From Theocolax elegans (Eukaryota > Arthropoda > Insecta > Hymenoptera > Cerocephalidae): a stretch of 64,000 nucleotides of DNA. The translations under genes were made by a program, and so were the position numbers. The stretch is taken from NCBI GenBank assembly GCA_026168455.1, contig CM047426.1:47625589-47689588 (forward strand), written 5' to 3'. Each line of letters starts with the position of its first letter. The first letter of the stretch is position 1. Below, one piece after another: positions 54,413 to 64,000 of this stretch. The notes below the pieces were generated by a model. That model searched no databases and was not told where the DNA came from. It saw only the letters and a list, made by a program, of their open reading frames with translations.

Positions 54413-55969
54413 TGTAACGTACTGGTCAATCCTTCGGACTATACGCAGTTCGTATGATTGAGATTGGATTGAAAGTCTCGTGGCTCGGAAGGACTAAATC
54501 GTTTCTCCCGTACTCTCAAAGCTTGATAGGCGTGGTGTCCTTCCGTTGAGCTTAACTAAGCAGCGAGTGGCAAAGCTTTATTTATATATAATTACAGGAA
54601 GGCAGGAGTGCCAAACCCTCGGTGTAGCGTGTAACAAGTTTCTTCCGAGAGTGGAGAGCCTGGTTCTAATTATAATAATACCTCTGTTGCTTTTGCGTAT
54701 GTAAGGAAAAGAAGGTAAAATAAATAACTCGCTATTTAACTTTAAACTAGTAAAGTAGTACAAATATTTATTTATTATTAACGTACTCTCTTCGCGATCG
54801 TGTCGCGGGTGCCCGTGCACGTATGTATACAAAACAATACCTTTACGCGACACAAACAATGAAAAATCGACAGGAACGGTGATTAAATCGCGTCTGTTTA
54901 CAATCGGTATAAAATAAATGGCATGGTATCTTAAAAGAAGAAGACTACTTGAGAATTATCGGAACGGTTCGATCGCACGTCCGTCCGGTATCAAGTCAGT
55001 CCGAGCATACTGGGAGTCGACGAGCACACCGCGCTCGTGAATGGCCTTGAGGCGGAACTAGTCGAGCCTAATTGGTTGCGCGTGACGATACTTAGAAGGT
55101 TCTAGAAGCGTTAGTCTCTTCTCATTGGTTCCTTGTCGTAAAGCGCAAAAACGCTGACTTAAATTCCACGTGAAAAAGACGTAGCTGGCGACGATATCTA
55201 ACACCGGATTTTATAAGGATATATGATATTTCTTTTCTTTCTATGTTCGTCGTTATGCAATTAATCATATATATTATCTAATGTTATTTGTTTTTTTTCG
55301 ATGTCCTCGCATTATCACTAATTTTTACATATTTCGTCATTAAATGGTACAGTTTGATTTTGGTTTACCTTGTGTAATGCAATGAATTTTGTATGCAGTA
55401 TTGAAAGATTGTGCTGCGATTAGATTGTCCTTTGCTTCTTACAATAACTTTTATTAAATGTATTATCGTTCTTGAATTAATTATTTAATTGTAGCTTATG
55501 ATTTTCTTAATCAACTCTGTTGAATGAGATCTGAAAATATGCATGTTAACATGCATAATCTTTGCGTAGGAATATAATTTCGCGTAGTTTCAACCTATCT
55601 TGAATAATGTTAACATTAATAATAAGTAAAAGCTAAATATTGTTTAGAACGAAGTTTGTCAATGGTTGATATCATGAGTAAAGGTGCTCGACTAGTCAAT
55701 ATTTGGCTCGTTGGCATGAACTCGTTTCCGCTCAATTGGTTGTTAAAATACGCATCCTACGGAGAATGCATAGTAGAAACTTAGAAAGTATATATTACCT
55801 ACTATTGATCTGCCTACTATGAATCTGCACATAAAGATTTATTTTACTGTCTGATTAAAATAATAATGATATATAAGTGTTTAACAATAAAATTGGTTTG
55901 GATACATTTTCCAAATATATAATAAACGAATAGATGTCGCACGTTCTTTGAGCTGAGCCTCATGTAATA
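54413..55969 (-). repeat. 5' LTR of the second gypsy element
   Basis: Starts TGTAACGTAC at the internal side. The outer end is set at 55969 because AGGG follows (55970-55973) and also precedes the other LTR (46818-46821). The first 950 bp match the left LTR; the outer ~600 bp have no counterpart there. The terminal TG..CA symmetry is imperfect at the outer end. It contains a perfect palindrome, TATGCATGTTAACATGCATA, near 55537-55556. Confidence 0.7.
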
Positions 55970-57215
55970 AGGGCATGGCGGATGATCAGGGATTACACAG
56001 CCAGCGATCATCAGTACATTGCCTTCCATCTCCAGGACGAAACGCATACGTATAGAAGTCAGACAAAGTGACCTCCTCGGTGGGACGTGAAACGGCTAGA
56101 CTACGACAAACCCGAAAGGTATCTGCACAACGTAGAGCCACCCTCACAGGTGGTGCCTCGAGAGCTGACTCACCGCGACAAGGGCGCAGCCCTCGCAGGG
56201 AAAACAACGCAGTTTCTTCAGCGGGTATGCGAAGTCTCTATGCCACAGAGACGACACGTACGTAAGAAACAAGTGACCTACTGGTGGACAGCGGAAATCG
56301 TGGAGAACAGACAGATCTGCCTAGCGCTTCGTAGAAAAGGCCATCGGGCAACGAACAGAGACACCGCAGTGACTCTATCGGAAGCGCACAAGGCTGCTAG
56401 AAAACGTTTGTGCTTTGCTATTAATAGCAGCAAGCGATAGTGGTGGCAGAAACTGATGAACGAGGTGGACTTGGATCCCTGGAGCGCGAGTTATAAAATC
56501 GTAACTCGTCAACTGAGGATTCGACTGCCACCGATAACGAGGAACAGTGAAACAATGGAAAGGATCGTCAACGGCCTCTTTCAATCTCACGTGGACAGAC
56601 CAAATGACACGAACGAACACACAGATTTCGAATGCCCTCTTCTCACGGGCAAAGAGCTCATAAAAGCTGCGAGACATACAGATCCCTCGTTTCCTACGCA
56701 GATGACGTTGCCGCTATCATAGTGGCCCATGACACTCACCTGATTCAGTTCAAAGTGAACCAGGGTATGCGACGGGTTAACGAGTGGATGAAAGCGTACA
56801 GACTTCAGCTCGCGCTGCAAAAGACTTGACTGTTGGGACTATAGAAGTGGTGGCAGAGTGTTTCTGGCCCCACATACGTTCGGGAACCCAAAAAGTAGCG
56901 GATAATACAAAAGCTTTGAGCGGACTTATGGCAAATACAAACGGACCGAGACCAAGTATACGGAGATTACTGATGAGCGTTACTCACTCGGTCAGGCTTT
57001 ACGGTGCGAAGATCTGTGCTGATGCGGTACACGTGAAGAAAAGGGCGAAGTCGATAACGAGCATACAGCAAACGGGCGCATTGAGGATCGCGAGCGCGTA
57101 TCGGACGGTGTCGGAAAATACCGTGCTCGTGATCGCGAACATTATTCCGATCGATTTATTCGCGGCGGAACGTAAGCGCGCATACACGCGAGCAAGGACA
57201 AGGGTTGGGTTGACG

Positions 57216-57218
<3 letters not shown>
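55970..57218 (+). pseudogene. Element F, 3' part: endonuclease end, linker, RT pieces
   Basis: Resumes the endonuclease in phase with 46821: a RAWR-like start, then YTASDHQYIAFHLQDE, then the linker (56087-56440: PRWDVKRLDYDKPER, TYWWTAEIVENRQICLALRR). The RT N-terminus (56456 onward: RIVNGLFQSHVDRPND, CPLLTGKELIKAA) is joined by a deletion of roughly 190 residues to an intact YADD box at 56695-56706 (YADDVAAIIVAHDTHLIQF). The thumb and connection follow in another frame (56784-57210: PRPSIRRLLMSVTHSVRLYG). It ends in (AAT)n at 57219 before the C-terminal finger. Close relative of B. Confidence 0.85.
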
Positions 57219-57266
<48 letters not shown>

Positions 57267-57328
57267 TTAATATTAATCATCATAATCATAATAAAAATAA
57301 TAATAATATTAATATAAATCAATAAGGC
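57219..57328 (+). repeat. (AAT)n microsatellite between two R1-clade fragments
   Basis: Roughly 17 uninterrupted AAT units followed by AT-rich variants up to 57328. It separates the truncated RT of F from an endonuclease fragment of a related copy. Confidence 0.85.
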
Positions 57329-58200
57329 AATAAGATCGTGGCGGGTGACTTTAACGCAAGCGCGATCGAGTGGGGAATGCCCGAGATGTACGGACGTGAA
57401 CGACTGCTGTTGGAAGTGGCCGCAAAGCTAGAATTGACAGTGGTAGATGAGGAAAATACGCCGACGTACAGAAGACCCGGCTTCGGGGATTGTATACCCG
57501 ACGTGACCCTTGTGTCGAACAACATGACATCAAGGCTGAGAGCATGGAGGGTGTTCGAGGGCTATACAGCCTGCGACCATCAATACATTGCCTTCGGCCT
57601 TGCAGATAAATCGCGGTTTGACGGCAATCGCATAATGTGTCCCCCTCGTTGGGACGTAAAACGACTAGACTTGGACAAATAACCCAGTTTCTTCAGCAAT
57701 TTTGCAAAGCATTACTCAGGGAACAAACGAGAGACTTACTGTCTCAGACGAAGAGCCCAACGAGCCCTGGACCAACAAACCGCAATGGCTCTCTCCGCAG
57801 ACTATAGATAGGTTAGAAGGCGTTTACGGTAAGTTATAAATAACAACAAAAAAGAGTGCTGACAAAGACTGACGGACGAGGTGGACTCGGACCCCTGGGG
57901 TGCGGGTTATAAGATCGTGACCCGCTAAATGGAGAAACGGGTTCCGCCAATAACTAGAGATGCACAGACGATGGACAGAATCGTCAACGGTCTTTTTCCG
58001 GCTCACCCAGAGAAGATGAAGGAGGACGTCGAATGAACAGACGAAGAGCGCCCTCTTTTTACGAGGGAGCAGCTCGCAAGAGCTGCAATCTCGTTAAAAT
58101 CTAACAAGGCACCGGGCCCTGAGAGTGTGCCGTCGGAAATCTTACAAGCTGTTATATCACGGCGGCCGTCGGTACTCATAGACACTTTCAACGATATTTA
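57329..58200 (+). pseudogene. Element G: R1-clade endonuclease to RT start fragment
   Basis: Starts inside the endonuclease (KIVAGDFNASAIEWGMPEM), continues through PTYRRPGFGDCIPDVTLVSN and YTACDHQYIAFGL, the linker (DEVDSDPWGAGYKIVTR) and the RT start (NKAPGPESVPSEILQAV), and ends at DTFN near 58195. Several stops are present. It is truncated at both ends and closest to B. Confidence 0.85.
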
Positions 58201-59020
58201 ACCTTTGGTTTATGTATTAAATAAGTTTTGTTCGAATAAAAAAAAACAAATATATTGTTTTATCCAAGTTAATGTGTCTATTGAACATTCAGGTCACATC
58301 AGCACTATAATAAAAAAATATTTCTATACGCATTCAAGTTATTGAGAAAATTTAAACAATTTTACAGAAATAAATTCTATAAGTCATTAATAACTGCAAA
58401 GATGAACAACGTTGCATATCCACTTCATTAATATTATTTTTTTCTTTCATATCGTTACCGTCGATGTGAATTTAGACCTGCGAATGAAATAAACACATTA
58501 GTTTTATAAAAATATAAATAGTAAACAAATAACTAATAATATAGAAAGGTATTAACTATCCAATTAATTAATGTTATATTTATATCTGAATTTCCAATAT
58601 ATATACAGGGTGATTCAGAAACAATACAACATTTTTATACCTTTGTGATTAGCGTAAAAAATTAAGGTTATGGAAATTAGTCCGACGAATTTTCCGGCAC
58701 TTTGAAAATTCTCGATTTTAGATCAGGTAAAATCATAGTCGAGCGCCGGTCCTGGCCATTCGGCACGGCGGGATCATGCGGTAAGGAGTGGGGAGGCCGT
58801 TGCTAAGGCGCTCGATAAGCACTATCGATTAACGCATCGATTGCCGTGCAAACTACACCGATAGAGAAACGGAAAAGAGGCCGTACTTTCACCAACCATT
58901 TCAAATTTTATTTGAAACAATCACAAGGTTTTCCTTGTGGACAGATAAATACTATTGCCATAATTCGCGACGTATTGGTAATAAGTTATTAATTTTCAAA
59001 CAAATTCTTTGATCAATATG
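58201..59020. other. Non-coding AT-rich stretch; CAGGGTGATTC motif
   Basis: No gene is seen. ACAGGGTGATTCAGAAAC at about 58605-58623 resembles termini of some insect DNA transposons, but no matching inverted end was found. A GC-richer block at 58740-58880 is unassigned. Confidence 0.35.
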
Positions 59021-59205
59021 TTTATCATATAATGGCAACATATAGCGAATACATTGGAAATACATTGGCAATATATTGATAATACTTAGGCAACATATCG
59101 GCAATATATTGGCAATATTTTGACAATACTTTGGCAACATATTGGCATTATATTGGCAATATATTTACAATACTTTGGGAACATATTGGCAATATATTGA
59201 TAATA
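59021..59205 (+). repeat. Minisatellite of TTGGCAATATAT-like units
   Basis: About fifteen imperfect 10-14 bp units related to TTGGCAATATAT and TTTGGCAACATA, arranged in a higher-order pattern. Confidence 0.8.
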
Positions 59206-59309
59206 CAAATAATAAATACTTAACGAAATACACTTTTAACTGCAAGATTTAAGCCAGACTTTAAGCCATATTTTCACAAATACTTTCAGGCATACCGTCG
59301 CCTTAGTGC

Positions 59310-59530
59310 AAGAAGGTTCCAATTCAAATTTTTCTTCAAAAAGGGTCCAATTCAAATTTTGTATTCAAAAAGGTTCCAATTCAAATTTTCGTTTCAAAAA
59401 GGTTCCAATTCAAATTTTCGTTTCAAAAAGGTTACAATTCAAATTTTTGTTTCAAAAGGTTCCAATTCAAATGTTTATTTCAAAAAGGTTCCAATTCAAA
59501 TGTTTCTTCAAGAAGGTTCCAATTAAATTG
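59310..59530 (+). repeat. Minisatellite, 29-30 bp unit, about 7.5 copies
   Basis: Units around AAAAAGGTTCCAATTCAAAT followed by a variable T-rich piece are repeated in tandem. The open frame across it (80 codons) is a by-product of the repeat. Confidence 0.9.
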
Positions 59531-59693
59531 TCAACTTTGTTTCACTAAAAATCGTAACAGCACCTTAATCTCTAAAAATTTTTATCACCTAATACCTTTT
59601 CAATAACTCACGGCATTTCTTATTAGAAAATTTTTATCTACATATTTTTGCGGTTTTAAGAAGACTAGCACGTTTACATTTAATGAAGCATTC

Positions 59694-60350
59694 AGATGGG
59701 CTGGTCTTCGTAAATCACGACGATATAAAAAAATGAAAATAATTTTTACTTCCGTATGAAAATATTCTGTTTATTATTTAAATTTATTATTGTTAATAAT
59801 ATAAATAATAAAAAAAAATTCTCGTCTTAGACAAGAATGTAGATTAGACTGGAAAATATAATCTAATATTTAAAATGCAATTAATACATTAATCGTCGAA
59901 TCGTTAATACTGTAACTTTATAGGTCGAATTTACGCCCACTTATACCAATAAATATATCTTCACTGCCTATACGATTAAAATAACTTTATTGGCTTCGTA
60001 ACAAATACATATTCCCAATTGCCTATATGAATACGAATATCCATCCATAATATCCATCCATAAAATTACGACGTGCGTAGCGCGCTTTATCCACTATTCC
60101 ACTAGTACTATTAATACACTGCGAGACTTTTTCTCTGTAAAAGACAGTGCATAGCGAACACTGTACCCGCGTGACTAAATTCATCGTTAAAACGCATGCG
60201 CGTTACTTTGGATAACAAGTGCCCGATCACCGCGTTTTAAGATGTTGGCGCAAACTAAGATGTAAGGTGCTCTACATCAGAAAAGACGGTGTAGAGCGAA
60301 CACTATACATGCGATACTACATTCATCGAAAAAATACATTGAGAAATTAT
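59694..60350 (+). repeat. Direct repeat D1, left copy
   Basis: From ATGGGCTGGTC near 59697 to the edge of the foldback element at 60351. It recurs at 63399-63984. No coding frame is recognised. Confidence 0.85.
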
Positions 60351-60737
60351 GGGGGTGGTACATCTGACTGGTAACCGACGAAGCAAAAAAACTTAATTAT
60401 TACAATTATTTAATAAAATACGCTATTTTATTTGAATCCCAAATACAGAGGCACTAGATATTTGAATAATTAATCGATCTTTAAAGTTATAGGATCATAC
60501 ATCAAGGACACCTTACAATATTTCTGCACCGAAAATACATGATTTTCCGTACTTTTCCGTGCAGAAATTTTCTAAGGTGTCCTTCATGTATTGACCTGTA
60601 ACTTTATAGATCGATAAATTATTGAATTACCTAGTGCTTCTGTATTTAGGATTTGCATAAAATAGCGCATTTTGTTAAATAATTGTAACAATAGAGATTT
60701 TTTGCTCCGTCGGTAACCAATCAGATGTACCACCTCC
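60351..60737. mobile_element. 387-bp foldback MITE with TTAA-type flanks
   Basis: GGTGGTACATCTGAYTGGT at the left end pairs with its complement at 60709-60732. The arms continue inward past AATTATTTAAYAAAATRCGC and meet near 60545 (around GAAAATACATGATTTTCC). The flanks are TTAT (60347-60350) and TTAA (60738-60741), consistent with a TTAA target with one mutation. A half copy lies at 63262 onward and another start at 63985-64000. Confidence 0.75.
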
Positions 60738-60929
60738 TTAAGCTGATAGAAATATAAATAAAATTCTCTTATACGTATTATAGCTTAAGCGATTTATGAT
60801 TAATACAAACAAAATGTTTAATCAATACTATTATTAATTTTATAAATATTGAATCATAATAAACCATGCCAAAAATATAATACAGTATTAATATTTTCAA
60901 CTTTTTCTTTCATTATTTTTATTAAAGTT

Positions 60930-62052
60930 ATTACATTTAATTTGCAAAATGTTTGTGTAAAATTGTAATTCAATCAAGAATCTCTTGTAGCACTTGGGAG
61001 TGCTAGCAGTGCATTAGAATTTTCATATATTCCTTTAATTTCAAATATTGAAACTGATGGTAAAAATCATACATTGTCATGGTAATATCATGTTAAACTC
61101 TTAATAAAATTCTAAATTGCGAATTCTCTAAATATACTCTAAAGCATTTGTAATTTAGTATTTAAGTATGTCCAATAGTTATAATTGCTGGAGGTAATGT
61201 TCGTACAAAATTTTAATGCAATCAAGAAACTCATGTACCGCTAAGAGTATCTAGCAGTTCATTAGAATTCTGATATATTCTTTTGGTTTCAAATATTGAA
61301 ACTGTTGGTAAAACTCATAGAATGTCATGTTAAACTCTTAATAAGATTCTAAATTACAAATTCTCCAAATATACTTAAAAACATTTGCAATTTAGTATTT
61401 TAGTATGTCCAATATTTAAAATTACTGTTGAAAATGTTCGTAGAAAATTTTAATGCAATCAAAATAGTCATGTAGCGTTGATAGCATGAAGTGCTCATTT
61501 AGTCAGAGCGGTACATGAATTTCTTGATTGCATTAAAATTTCGTACGAACATTACCTACTGCAATTGTAACTATTGGACATACTTACATACTAAATTACA
61601 AATATTTTGAGTATAATTGGAGAGTTTATAATTTAGGAGTCAACATTATAAAACCATGACAATATATGATTTTACCATAAGTTTCAATACTTAAAACTAA
61701 AGGAATATATCAGAATTCTAATGTGCTGCTACATACTCTTAGCGGTACATGAGTTTCTTGATTTCATTAAAATTTTGTACGAACATTACCTCCAGCAATT
61801 ATAACTATTGGACATACTTAAATACTAAATTACAAATGCTTTAGAGTATATTTAGAGAATTTGCAATTTAGAATTTTATTAAGAGTTTAACATGATATTA
61901 CCATGACAACTTATGATTTTTACCATCATTTTCAATATTTGAAATTAAAAGAATATATGAAAATTCTAATGCACTGCTAGCACTCCCAGTGCTACAAGAG
62001 ATTCTTGATTGAATTACTATTATACACAAACATTTTGCAAATTAAATGTAAT
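60930..62052. repeat. 1.1-kb imperfect palindrome with internal direct repeats
   Basis: ATTACATTTAATTTGCAAA at 60930 pairs with its complement ending at 62052. The arms match with scattered changes to a centre near 61490. Each arm holds two diverged ~260-bp direct copies (containing CTTAATAARATTCTAAATT and ATTTAGTATTTWAGTATGTCC). The arms also extend outside: 60738-60929 pairs with 63070-63261, beyond an insertion. No transposase was found. Confidence 0.8.
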
Positions 62053-62055
62053 CAC

Positions 62056-63065
62056 TTAAAACACGTTCACTGGGGATCAGGGTGAACGGCTCCCATACAA
62101 TCAAATAACAACACTTTTATTCAAGCTAGAAACTTTAATACTAATAAATTAATAAGAATACAATAAATAAACGAACAAACTAGTCACGGTCGCCAGCCAA
62201 GTTCACGCGGCAAAATTTATATATTTATCACACGCGATTACCGCACACACACGTACAAATCACAGCTTGTACGGGAAGCTGGAAAACAGGGAATTTAGGC
62301 AGGAATTCTCACCTGCAGATGTTCGAAGAGAAACAATTAAATAAAATATAACCACTCTCGGTAATAAATAACTATGAGTTTTAAAATAAACGTCTCGTTC
62401 GACGGCCCGACTCGGAATCACCGAGTTCGTCGTGTTGAGCCGAGCAGCGAGTCCGCGCGCATGCGCTTGACACAACAGTCCCATCTCGTCCGCTTGACTC
62501 GGCCGATCCGACGCGCGTATACTGTGTGTATAACGCAACTTCTCTCTTTCTCTGTCTCTCCTTCTCGCACCTTGCAATCAACATGCCATTCTGGAACATT
62601 AATAACGTATACAGGAACAGCTTGAAGGTCAAACAAGCAGTAATTGTACCTTATATCAACTCAAATTAATGTCGAATTTGTCCTTGCTTTTAATATCTAT
62701 TTAAGTGCGGCTTACTGGTAGAAGCTCGAGTACAATAATATACGGACTTGGTACAGCTCGGCGTTATACATAGCTGGTCATCATCTTCAAAGCTAGACTT
62801 TCAAAGAGCTAGAAGGACTACCAAGGTGCTAAAAGGATTTTTAAGGAGCTGCAAAGTTTCAAAGGAATTAGGAAATTTTCTGTAATAGTGTTTGTGTGTG
62901 TGCGCATGTCAATAACTAAAAGTCCGAACTCTTTCCTCACGGTCTGGCTTAGCTAGATTCCGAGTGAGTTTTACAATTAATTCATATAAGCTACGGGGCT
63001 TTGGAATATTTAATATATAATATAAATATAAACTAAGTATGTGACATGCAGTTAGAACTGCCATG
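62056..63065 (-). mobile_element. About 1-kb insertion flanked by TCAC, solo-LTR-like
   Basis: Comparison of the two palindrome arms shows extra sequence here, with TCAC at 62052-62055 and 63066-63069. It is non-coding, contains GC-richer tracts (62400-62520) and pyrimidine tracts (62535-62570), and its right part has AT-rich TATA-like stretches near 63008-63027. Length and 4-bp flanks suit a solo LTR, but canonical TG..CA ends are not evident. Confidence 0.45.
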
Positions 63066-63261
63066 TCACAAACTTTAATAAAAATAATGGAAGAAAAAGT
63101 TGAAAATATTAATACTGTATTATATTTTGGCATGGTTTATTATGATTCAATATTTGTATAATTATTAATAGTATTGATTAAACATTTTGTTTGTAATATT
63201 CATAAATCGCTTAAGCTATAATACGTATAAGAGAATTTTATTTATATTTCTATCAGCTTAA

Positions 63262-63398
63262 GGAGGTGGTACATCTGATTGGTTACCGACGGAGCCAAAA
63301 ATCTTTATTGTTACAATTATTTAACAAAATGCGCTATTTTATGCAAATTCCATAACAGAGCACTGGTATTTAAAATTAACATCTTTAAGTTATAGCAT
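63262..63398. repeat. Partial copy of the foldback element
   Basis: GGAGGTGGTACATCTGATTG onward matches one arm of 60351-60737 for about 130 bp, then shifts to D1. Confidence 0.75.
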
Positions 63399-64000
63399 TC
63401 ATGGGCTGGTCAATGTACATCACGACGATATATAATGAAATACATTTTTACTTCCGTAGGAAATATTCTGTTTATTACTTAAATTTATAGTGTTAATTAT
63501 TAATATATTCTCGTCTTCGAATGTAGATAGAAAAAATAGCATTTTAAAAATGCAATAATACATTAATGTCGAACGGTACTGTAACCATAGTCGATTTACG
63601 CCCACTTATACAATAAATATATTCACTTATACGATTAAAATAACTTTATGTTGTAACAAATACATTTCCAATTGCTATATGAATACGAATATCATCATAA
63701 TACATCCATAAAATACGACGTCGTAGCGGCTTTGTTCCACTTATATTAATACACTGCGAGACTTTTTCTCTGTAAAGACAGTGCATAGCGAACACTGTAC
63801 CCGCGTGACTAAATTCATCGTTAAAACGCATGCGCGTTACTTTGGATAACAAGTGCCCGATCACCGCGTTTTAAGATGTTGGCGCAAACTAAGATGTAAG
63901 GTGCTCTACATCAGAAAAGACGGTGTAGAGCGAACACTATACATGCGATACTACATTCATCGAAAAAATACATTGAGAAATTATGGGGGTGGTACATCTG
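63399..64000 (+). repeat. Direct repeat D1, right copy with many small deletions
   Basis: Matches 59694-60366. The first ~360 bp lack scattered single bases and dinucleotides relative to the left copy, while 63760-64000 is almost identical to 60127-60366. The last 16 bases start another foldback copy. Confidence 0.8.

Noticed and set aside
57187..57317. Isoleucine-rich membrane-like frames on both strands
   Set aside because: They are translations of (AAT)n and have no coding meaning.
59021..59530. CRISPR-like array
   Set aside because: Units are contiguous minisatellite repeats without unique spacers, in a eukaryotic sequence.
59306..59548. 80-codon repeat protein
   Set aside because: The unit is 29-30 bp with irregular lengths, so the frame is not maintained by selection; it is a by-product of a minisatellite.

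Overview
The window is AT-rich eukaryotic DNA, most likely from an insect and plausibly a hymenopteran such as an ant. This rests on the kinds of elements present (R1-clade non-LTR retrotransposons, Ty3/gypsy elements, TA- and TTAA-flanked MITEs, a tRNA-derived SINE) and on an insect-like fragment of Integrator subunit 9. I see no intact host gene. Nearly all recognisable coding sequence is transposon-derived, and most of it is broken.

Layout. 0-6 kb: a non-LTR 3' end and RT fragment, a foldback cluster (2.05-3.33 kb), and a degraded, intron-bearing IntS9 fragment (3.34-4.12 kb) cut by a 145-bp TA-flanked MITE. 6-17 kb: a Russian-doll nest. An old LTR-type element (candidate LTRs near 7.4-7.6 and 16.9-17.15 kb, gag remnant between) is split by a minus-strand non-LTR element flanked by a 20-bp duplication, and that is split by a plus-strand non-LTR element. 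A SINE with a perfect 13-bp duplication follows at 17.2 kb. 18.3-23.4 kb: a 2,315-bp tandem duplication ending in a 1-kb TTAA-flanked palindrome. 23.5-46.8 and 56-58 kb: R1-clade retrotransposons on both strands, named A (two copies), B, C, D, E, F and G here, several abutting (AAT)n arrays. 28.5-37.8 kb: a gypsy element with about 1.7-kb LTRs, CTGG target duplications, a tRNA-Gly primer site and gag-protease genes but no polymerase, inserted in one A copy. 46.8-55.97 kb: a second, degenerate gypsy element inserted in the endonuclease domain of F and itself carrying two MITEs. 58-64 kb: minisatellites, a 1.1-kb palindrome, a foldback element, and a repeated segment whose second copy is full of small deletions.

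The strongest lead is family A. Two copies carry a 5' UTR, one gag-like ORF1 with zinc knuckles, then directly a 3' UTR and A/AAT tail. Both lack ORF2 at the same point. They share a 3' UTR block with the nearby ORF2-bearing element B, and their 5' ends start with CCG next to (AAT)n. This looks like a gag-only non-LTR element mobilised in trans by a microsatellite-targeted partner. The gypsy element nested in A has also kept gag and protease while losing polymerase. Several duplicated stretches differ mainly by homopolymer and dinucleotide loss, so parts of the assembly need checking before copy number is trusted.
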